DNA of 11,931 nucleotides from the NCBI GenBank assembly GCA_002449575.1, contig DJXC01000026.1, positions 1 through 11,931 of the forward strand, given 5' to 3'. The translations under genes and the position numbers were made by a program. The notes under the pieces are model-generated. The model searched no databases. It had not been told where the DNA came from and saw only the letters and a list, made by a program, of their open reading frames with translations. This document shows, piece by piece, positions 7,242-11,931 of this stretch. How positions within the stretch are numbered: position 1 is the stretch's first letter; each line of letters starts with the position of its first letter. Source of the DNA: Ruminococcus sp. UBA7014 (GTDB taxonomy: Bacteria; Bacillota; Clostridia; Oscillospirales; Ruminococcaceae).

Positions 7242-7270
7242 ATTTTACCTGATTTTTCAGATTTTGTCAA
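7242..7270 (-). promoter_or_regulatory. secA promoter overlapping the end of nth
   Basis: -35 TTGACA (7270-7265) is inside the last codons of nth, and -10 TAAAAT (7247-7242) lies just after its stop, with a 17-base spacer. Transcription would start near 7235 and give a leader of about 33 bases. This lets secA, the methyltransferase gene and hslO be expressed apart from the upstream genes. Confidence 0.75.
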
Positions 7271-7901
7271 TAGTTTTTGCTGTACAGATTTCTTTCAGCG
7301 GACAGATGCTGCATTTTGGATTTCTTGCCCGGCAGACGTCTCTGCCAAACTGCACAATCCGGTGACAGAATGCAGAAGATTCTTCTGGAGGGAGAAGCTT
7401 TTTTAAATCAGCTTCTACTTTCGGAGGAGCTGTTTCTTTTGTCAGACCAAGTTTTCCGGTAATCCGGATAAAATGCGTATCTGTTACGACAGCAGGCTTA
7501 TGATATACATCACCCATAAGCAGATTTGCCGTTTTGCGCCCGATTCCGGAAAGTGTCAGCAGTTCTTCCAGTGTATCCGGCAGAATGCCGTGATAAACAT
7601 TCTGTAATCTCTGACAAGCTTCAATAATGCTTTTCGCTTTCATATGATAGAAACCGCAGGGCTTAATATCCTGTTCCAGTTCCGGAAGGCTGGCTTCTGC
7701 AAAAGATTTGAGTGTCGGATATTTCCGGAACAGTGTCTTAGTGACAATATTTACTCTTGCATCTGTACACTGTGCAGAAAGCCGGGCGGCAATCATAAGC
7801 TGATAAGGTTCTTTATAAATCAGGGAACATGCCGCTTCCGGATAGTATTCTTTCAGAATCTGCACGGCTTTTTCCGCACGCTGTTTCTTTGTCATGCTCA
7901 T
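7257..7901 (-). CDS. nth: Endonuclease III, base-excision repair glycosylase/AP lyase
   Basis: This 214-residue enzyme removes oxidised pyrimidines from DNA and cuts the resulting abasic site. The helix-hairpin-helix reads LSGIGRKTA with the catalytic lysine at 123. The catalytic aspartate is Asp141 in VVTDTHFIRI. The [4Fe-4S] loop is complete: Cys190, Cys197, Cys200 and Cys206 in the C-x6-C-x2-C-x5-C spacing. RLSAQCTDARVN is the family's N-terminal signature. Length matches E. coli Nth (211). The gene starts 6 bases after the stop of the parvulin gene with only a weak ribosome binding site, so translational coupling is likely. A second ATG two codons on (MTKKQRAEK) is an equally possible start. 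Confidence 0.96.
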   Translation of the reverse strand: MSMTKKQRAEKAVQILKEYYPEAACSLIYKEPYQLMIAARLSAQCTDARVNIVTKTLFRKYPTLKSFAEASLPELEQDIKPCGFYHMKAKSIIEACQRLQNVYHGILPDTLEELLTLSGIGRKTANLLMGDVYHKPAVVTDTHFIRITGKLGLTKETAPPKVEADLKKLLPPEESSAFCHRIVQFGRDVCRARNPKCSICPLKEICTAKTIDKI

Positions 7902-7907
7902 CTTTTT

Positions 7908-9608
7908 TTATCCGATACTGTTAAGAATTTCTTCATTGTAAGCAACAGGATAAGCAGCAGTCTGTTCTTCATACCAGCTGTCAATACCTTCAGACTGGAG
8001 CGCACTTCTGGCATTATCTTTCCAGAGGGGTTCAGCTGTGCCGGAGAAGTACATGACATGAACACCGTAATCCGTTTCGACAATGCCGGTATCTCCGGGC
8101 TTTCTGGAGGCATCAAAGCACCAGTCATTGAAAGTCTGCACCATCTGACCGGGATAGACTTTTTCATACAGTCCGCCGTTTGTATTAGAGCCGGGGTCTT
8201 CGGAATACTGGTTAGCAAGTTCAGCAAAGCTGTCTTCTGTCTTATCGCCTTTTTCCCATTCTTCGAGGGCATTTTGTGCATAAGTCCGGCAAGTTTCCAG
8301 AGCGGCTGCTTTAGCGGCTTCCGCTTCTTCGGCAGTCGTTTCAGCCTGTGTTTCATCTTCAGCAGCAGTTTCTGCTGTATTTTCATCTTCCGCCATATGG
8401 CTGTCAGTTGCAAACAGAATATGCCGTACATTGACAGTATTGCTTGTATCAAGAGAAGGTTCTCTCAGCATCAGATAAACACCATAGCTGCCTTCATTCT
8501 CTACCAGATAAGTTTCACCCACTTTAGCAGAACCGCCGAATGCCCAGTCACTGACATCGAAACCTTCTTTATAGGAAAAAGTATCTGTAGAGATACGGCT
8601 TTTCAGGTCTTCTGTTTCTTCTTCTGTATAGTCTTCATACTGAATCAGAATATCATGCACCTGTTGTTCAAAATCTTCCGGAGAAGTTGCCTGCATCAGC
8701 TTGTCAGCGAGAGCCTTTGCTTCTTCCTGAGTCATGCCTTTATGTTCTGTTTCTGTAGTGGTGTCAGCAGTTTCGTCTGGGTTGTCATAAGCGATACTGA
8801 ATCCCATCAAACCGCAGGTATCAAACTGATTTTTGTTTTCCTGATAGTAAGCTTCTAAATCTGCATCAGTAAATTCCATATTGTCAATGACATAATCGAA
8901 ATAAGCAGAAGCGAGAGTCTGCATTTCAATAATTTTGCGGACATCGTCTTCAGAAGCGTTTTCACCGTAATTGGAAATTTCTTCTGTGGCAAGCTGTTCT
9001 TCGACAGACTGCTTATCTTCTTCACTGAGTGTAAATCCGGCAGCAGCAGCAGATTCCTGAAAAACAAGCATCTGGGAAGCCATACTTTTGACCTGTGCCA
9101 TGATATAATCATACCATGTCATGTCTTCTCCCGTATCTTCGGGAAGTTTTTCAGTTTTCAGGTCAGCCGTTGCGGGGTCAATGCCATAATAGCTCATTGC
9201 AGAAGCATACTGACTGAGATAGTTATGATAAAGACATTCCAGCAAAGCAGGAGAAAACTCATAATTTTCAGAATAAGCAGCAGCGGTGGTATTTTCCGGC
9301 AGCAGGGCAGCAGCATTATTTTCTGTTACAGAAATATCACCGGAAGATTCTGTCTGAGAAGTTTCCGGCTGCTGTACGTTTCTGCCGTTCCAGAATTTGA
9401 CTCCCAGAAAGCCAAGACAGCCCAGAATTGCAGCAGAGGCTACGGCAATACCGGCAATTTTCAGGGAATTATTTTTTTTTGGTGATTCTCCGGAATCAGA
9501 ATCCTGTACAGGTGTGCTTTCCGGCTCTGGTGCAGGAGTTTCCTGATAGTCACCGAGAATCCCTGTATATTCTTCTTCGGGAGTGTCATTCTTTTGATTT
9601 TCGTCCAT
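7908..9608 (-). CDS. Membrane-anchored parvulin-type peptidyl-prolyl isomerase
   Basis: This 566-residue protein should help secreted proteins fold at the outer face of the membrane, as PrsA does in Bacillus. An acidic cytoplasmic tail (1-48) leads to one transmembrane helix (about 49-72), with the rest outside. Residues about 115-265 form a SurA/PrsA-like helical N-domain. Residues about 265-385 look like a worn first parvulin domain: SDWAFGGSAKVGETYLVENEGSYGVYL-type ending but no RHIL motif. Residues about 393-521 are a recognisable parvulin: VRHILFATDSH, FAELANQYSEDPGS, NGGLY, KPGDTGIVETDYGVHVMYF. A Glu/Ala/Thr-rich insert (about 405-440) splits that domain. An ATG at 9629 is in frame but overlaps the AAAGGAA site, so I chose ATG 9608, which lies 12 bases past AAAGGA. 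Neighbours are a small membrane protein upstream and nth downstream. Confidence 0.88.
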   Translation of the reverse strand: MDENQKNDTPEEEYTGILGDYQETPAPEPESTPVQDSDSGESPKKNNSLKIAGIAVASAAILGCLGFLGVKFWNGRNVQQPETSQTESSGDISVTENNAAALLPENTTAAAYSENYEFSPALLECLYHNYLSQYASAMSYYGIDPATADLKTEKLPEDTGEDMTWYDYIMAQVKSMASQMLVFQESAAAAGFTLSEEDKQSVEEQLATEEISNYGENASEDDVRKIIEMQTLASAYFDYVIDNMEFTDADLEAYYQENKNQFDTCGLMGFSIAYDNPDETADTTTETEHKGMTQEEAKALADKLMQATSPEDFEQQVHDILIQYEDYTEEETEDLKSRISTDTFSYKEGFDVSDWAFGGSAKVGETYLVENEGSYGVYLMLREPSLDTSNTVNVRHILFATDSHMAEDENTAETAAEDETQAETTAEEAEAAKAAALETCRTYAQNALEEWEKGDKTEDSFAELANQYSEDPGSNTNGGLYEKVYPGQMVQTFNDWCFDASRKPGDTGIVETDYGVHVMYFSGTAEPLWKDNARSALQSEGIDSWYEEQTAAYPVAYNEEILNSIG

Positions 9609-9635
9609 AAAAAATATTGTTCCTTTCATGAAAAA

Positions 9636-10031
9636 TTAAAACTGTCCCAGTTTGTCAGTGATTTTATCTGTATTGGGATAGTCGGCTTTGTCATCCAGAG
9701 CGGCGGCACGGTTATACAGCACATAAATTTTCTGTGTAGTATTCTCCAGAAAATAATAATGCCATAAGTATGGCGCAAACAGTCCCAGCAGCATCAGGCA
9801 GAGCAGCCCCAGCCCGGCTGTTTTGAAATACAGATAAAATCCCATTGTCAGAAAAAATGCAAGCCCGACAAGTATCACAACCAGAAAATGCACAAGTCTT
9901 TCGTGCTGCATAAAGCCAATCTGCACCAGAATTTCTTTCCGGAGTGCAGAAAGTTCTTCTTTTGTGAGTGTTTCCGGCTGTGCCAGTTTTCTGGTGAGCC
10001 ATTGAAGATAAATTGTCATATAGCGTTTCAC
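9636..10031 (-). CDS. Small two-helix membrane protein of unknown function
   Basis: I do not recognise this family. The protein has 131 residues: a Lys/Glu-rich soluble N-terminus (1-45, predicted helical, with TLTKEELSALRKEI), two hydrophobic helices (about 47-69 and 73-95) joined by a tight turn, and a soluble C-terminus (96-131) that includes IYVLYNRAAALDDK. Both tails would lie on the same side, probably in the cytoplasm. The start is GTG at 10031, placed 8 bases after a strong AAAGGAG. The frame runs open farther upstream, but that part covers the promoter. It is the first gene of the minus-strand cluster and ends 7 bases before the frame of the parvulin gene, so the two are surely co-transcribed. 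A link to export or folding is inference from that neighbour alone. Confidence 0.75.
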   Translation of the reverse strand: MKRYMTIYLQWLTRKLAQPETLTKEELSALRKEILVQIGFMQHERLVHFLVVILVGLAFFLTMGFYLYFKTAGLGLLCLMLLGLFAPYLWHYYFLENTTQKIYVLYNRAAALDDKADYPNTDKITDKLGQF

Positions 10032-10039
10032 GGGCTTTT

Positions 10040-10046
10040 CTCCTTT
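10040..10046 (-). promoter_or_regulatory. Ribosome binding site deciding a GTG start
   Basis: The minus strand reads AAAGGAG, 8 bases before GTG at 10031-10029. This rejects the longer open frame that begins near 10169 and the internal ATG at 10019. Confidence 0.75.
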
Positions 10047-10067
10047 CTTACAGGTGACAGTAATTTT

Positions 10068-10096
10068 ATTATAACATACTATTGTGATAATTTCAA
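10068..10096 (-). promoter_or_regulatory. Promoter of the leftward export/repair cluster
   Basis: On the minus strand, -35 TTGAAA (10096-10091) and -10 TATAAT (10073-10068) have a 17-base spacer, and TGT precedes the -10. The 14-base TATGTTATAATAAA around this -10 is identical to the one at the asnB promoter. Confidence 0.75.
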
Positions 10097-10112
10097 GAAA
10101 TTTCAGAAAAAA
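10089..10112. promoter_or_regulatory. Possible overlapping CodY-type boxes
   Basis: Bases 10089-10103 and 10098-10112 each match 12 of 15 positions of the CodY consensus AATTTTCWGAAAATT. They overlap by 6 bases, an arrangement described for CodY sites. They cover the leftward -35 and end 18 bases upstream of the leuB -35. The A/T-rich background makes chance matches easy, and whether this organism has CodY is unknown from the window. Confidence 0.3.
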
Positions 10113-10129
10113 ATTCTGTGGAAAAAAGA

Positions 10130-10158
10130 TTGACATTTTGTCGCAGAAGTAGTATAAT
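10130..10158 (+). promoter_or_regulatory. Consensus promoter of leuB-ilvE
   Basis: -35 TTGACA (10130-10135) and -10 TATAAT (10153-10158) are perfect hexamers with a 17-base spacer. The predicted leader of about 33 bases is too short for a T-box or leader-peptide attenuator, so control would have to act on initiation or elsewhere. Confidence 0.88.
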
Positions 10159-10198
10159 AAATACAGCAATTTTTTTGAAAGGCGGTTTCAGTAATACT

Positions 10199-11281
10199 AT
10201 GAATTATAAAATCGGCGTGATTAAAGGCGATGGCATTGGTCCGGAAATTGTTACAGAAGCAATGAAAGTTCTGGATAAAGTCGCTGTAAAATATCAGCAT
10301 GAATTTCAATACACACAGCTCCTGATGGGTGGCTGTTCCATTGATGCCAACGGCGTTCCCCTGACAGATGAGACAATTCAGGCATGTAAGGACAGTGATG
10401 CTGTTCTGATGGGTTCTATCGGCGGTAATACCACAACTTCTCCGTGGTATCAGCTTCCGGCAAACCTCAGACCGGAAGCAGGTCTTCTTAAATTAAGAAA
10501 ATCTCTCGGACTGTTCGCAAATTTAAGACCCTGTGTGCTTTATCCTGAACTCCGTGGTGCATGTACACTCCGTGAAGATATCAGCAGTCAGGGCTTTGAT
10601 ATGCTTATTATGCGTGAACTGACCGGCGGTCTGTATTTCGGTGAACGCAAAACGGAAGAAATTGACGGTGTCATGACTGCTGTCGATACACTCAGCTATA
10701 ATGAAAATGAAATCCGCAGAATCGCAGTCAAGGCATTTGAAGTCGCTATGAAACGCAGAAAGAAAGTCACCAGCGTGGATAAAGCCAATGTTCTGGATTC
10801 TTCCCGTCTGTGGCGCAAAGTGGTGAATGAAGTCGCTCAGGAATATCCGGAAGTAACCCTTGAACATGCACTTGTTGACAGCACTGCTATGCAGATTGTC
10901 AAGAATCCTGCACAGTTTGACGTGATGGTAACAGAAAACATGTTCGGTGATATTCTCTCCGATGAAGCCGCTATGGTGACAGGTTCTCTCGGAATGCTGC
11001 CTTCTGCCAGCCTGAATGAAACAAAATTCGGCTTATATGAACCCAGCGGCGGTTCTGCTCCGGATATTGCAGGAAAAAATATTGCTAATCCGATTGCAGC
11101 CATTCTTTCCGGGGCAATGCTTCTCAGATATTCTCTTGACTTACAGGAAGAAGCGGATGCTGTTGAAAATGCTGTGCAGAAAGTACTTGCCGAAGGCTTC
11201 CGCACAGGAGATATCATGTCTGACGGCTGCAAACAGGTTTCCTGCTCCGAAATGGGCAGCCTGATTGCAGAGCGTATATAA
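10199..11281 (+). CDS. leuB: 3-isopropylmalate dehydrogenase
   Basis: LeuB oxidises and decarboxylates 3-isopropylmalate to 2-oxoisocaproate with NAD in cytosolic leucine synthesis. The 360 residues match the family length. Visible marks are GDGIGPEIV (10-18), the substrate-binding arginines in the LRKSLGLFANLRP region, MRELTGGLYFGE with Tyr146, Lys195 in SVDKANVL, Asp227 in ALVDSTAMQ, Asp251 and Asp255 in FGDILSDEAAM, and the NAD-binding GGSAPDIAGKNIANP (284-298). The usual EPVHGSAPDIAG reads EPSGGSAPDIAG, a small variation that is common outside the best-known species. ATG 10199 follows GAAAGGCGG with a rather long 13-base gap. The frame is open back to 10118, but that stretch holds the promoter. 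The rest of leuACD is not next to it in the window; ilvE follows 33 bases later. Confidence 0.95.
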   Translation: MNYKIGVIKGDGIGPEIVTEAMKVLDKVAVKYQHEFQYTQLLMGGCSIDANGVPLTDETIQACKDSDAVLMGSIGGNTTTSPWYQLPANLRPEAGLLKLRKSLGLFANLRPCVLYPELRGACTLREDISSQGFDMLIMRELTGGLYFGERKTEEIDGVMTAVDTLSYNENEIRRIAVKAFEVAMKRRKKVTSVDKANVLDSSRLWRKVVNEVAQEYPEVTLEHALVDSTAMQIVKNPAQFDVMVTENMFGDILSDEAAMVTGSLGMLPSASLNETKFGLYEPSGGSAPDIAGKNIANPIAAILSGAMLLRYSLDLQEEADAVENAVQKVLAEGFRTGDIMSDGCKQVSCSEMGSLIAERI

Positions 11282-11314
11282 AATTTTTGTATTTCAGAAA
11301 GAAGGATTTTAATT

Positions 11315-11931
11315 ATGGAAAAGAAAGACATCGACTGGGGCAATCTCGGTTTTGCTTACATGCAGACTGATAAGCGTTATGTTTCCAGTTATAAAGACGG
11401 TGCATGGGATGCCGGCACTCTGACAGAAGATGCAAATATCACCATGAATGAATGTGCCTGTGTTCTCCAGTATGCACAGACTGTCTTTGAAGGTCTGAAA
11501 GCCTATACTACAGAAGACGGCAGAATTGTGACATTCCGCCCTGACCTTAATGCAGAAAGACTGGTATCTTCTGCGGAACGTCTGGAAATGCCTGTTTTCC
11601 CGAAGGAAAGATTTATTGATGCTGTAGAACAGGTTATCAAAGCCAATGCAGCTTATGTTCCGCCTTACGGAAGCGGTGCAACGCTGTATCTGCGTCCTTA
11701 CATGTTCGGTATCAATTCTGTCATTGGTGTAAAGCCTGCAACAGAATATCAGTTCAGACTGTTCTGCACGCCGGTAGGACCTTATTTCAAGGGCGGTGCA
11801 AAGCCGATTACCATCAGAGTCAGCGACCTCGACAGAGCCGCACCTCACGGAACTGGCAACATCAAAGCCGGTCTGAATTATGCTATGAGCTTACATACTC
11901 TGATGGATGCACATCGTCAGGGTTATGATGA
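11315..11931 (+). CDS. ilvE: Branched-chain amino acid aminotransferase, 3' end cut by the window
   Basis: IlvE is a cytosolic fold-type IV PLP enzyme that moves an amino group between glutamate and the 2-oxo acids of leucine, isoleucine and valine, the last step after LeuB in leucine synthesis. Only the first 205 residues are here; the family is usually about 340-360 long. The sequence fits closely: FEGLKAY (58-64), FRPDLNAERL, GATLYLRPYMFG (121-132), and the PLP lysine, Lys184, in APHGTGNIKAGLNYA. The ATG lies about 9 bases after AGAAAGAAGGA. The 33-base gap from leuB with no promoter or hairpin points to one leuB-ilvE transcript. Confidence 0.93.
   Translation, partial: MEKKDIDWGNLGFAYMQTDKRYVSSYKDGAWDAGTLTEDANITMNECACVLQYAQTVFEGLKAYTTEDGRIVTFRPDLNAERLVSSAERLEMPVFPKERFIDAVEQVIKANAAYVPPYGSGATLYLRPYMFGINSVIGVKPATEYQFRLFCTPVGPYFKGGAKPITIRVSDLDRAAPHGTGNIKAGLNYAMSLHTLMDAHRQGYD

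Noticed and set aside
7644..8858. A 404-codon open frame on the plus strand, opposite nth and the parvulin gene.
   Set aside because: It is antisense to two clearly real genes, its product is a low-complexity Phe/Cys/Ser-rich string with no domain, and it has no convincing ribosome binding site. Its length follows from the codon choice of the true genes.
9629..10169. Longer versions of the small membrane protein (from near 10169) and of the parvulin protein (from 9629).
   Set aside because: The first would translate through its own promoter and the second starts inside the ribosome binding site. The GTG at 10031 and the ATG at 9608 have better-placed sites.
10159..10198. A T-box or leucine leader-peptide attenuator ahead of leuB.
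   Set aside because: Only about 33 transcribed bases precede the start codon, with no hairpins or Leu codon run.
10837..11848. Long minus-strand open frames opposite leuB and ilvE.
   Set aside because: Their translations show no recognisable motif and lie fully opposite well-supported enzymes, so they are shadows.

Overview
The window looks like chromosomal DNA of a low- to mid-GC Gram-positive anaerobe of the Clostridia, most likely a Ruminococcus-type member of the Oscillospiraceae. Three things suggest this: cohesin-like sequence in a surface lipoprotein, the protein styles of SecA, Hsp33 and IlvE, and textbook sigma-A promoters (TTGACA / 17 bp / TATAAT). The assignment is inference from protein character, not a database match. 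I saw no rRNA, tRNA, CRISPR array, insertion sequence or phage gene. No gene-free stretch exceeds about 190 bases, and both of the larger gaps are divergent promoter regions.

Layout. (1) 32-1573, minus: an asparagine synthase-type protein that lacks the start of its glutaminase domain, with a GC-rich hairpin just after its stop. (2) 1574-1764: a divergent promoter region. (3) 1765-2751, plus: a lipoprotein with two Thr/Glu-rich 28-residue repeats, followed by what reads as the C-terminal half and then the N-terminal half of a cohesin fold. (4) 2763-2792: a hairpin terminator shared with the convergent cluster. (5) 2797-10031, minus, in transcription order: small two-helix membrane protein, membrane-anchored parvulin foldase, endonuclease III (nth), SecA, SAM methyltransferase, Hsp33 (hslO). 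A promoter sits ahead of the first gene and a second ahead of secA. (6) 10032-10198: a second divergent promoter region. (7) 10199 to the right edge, plus: leuB followed by ilvE, the latter cut by the window end.

Functional picture. The minus cluster has a protein export and folding theme: SecA drives secretion, the parvulin protein would fold clients outside the membrane, and Hsp33 is a redox-switched holdase. DNA repair (nth) and a methyltransferase share the same transcripts. leuB and ilvE belong to branched-chain amino acid synthesis. The parts most worth a second look are the reordered cohesin in the lipoprotein, the asparagine synthase without a glutaminase nucleophile, the tandem parvulin foldase with an acidic insertion, the probable CTG start of the methyltransferase, and a possible CodY-type site between the leuB promoter and its divergent neighbour.
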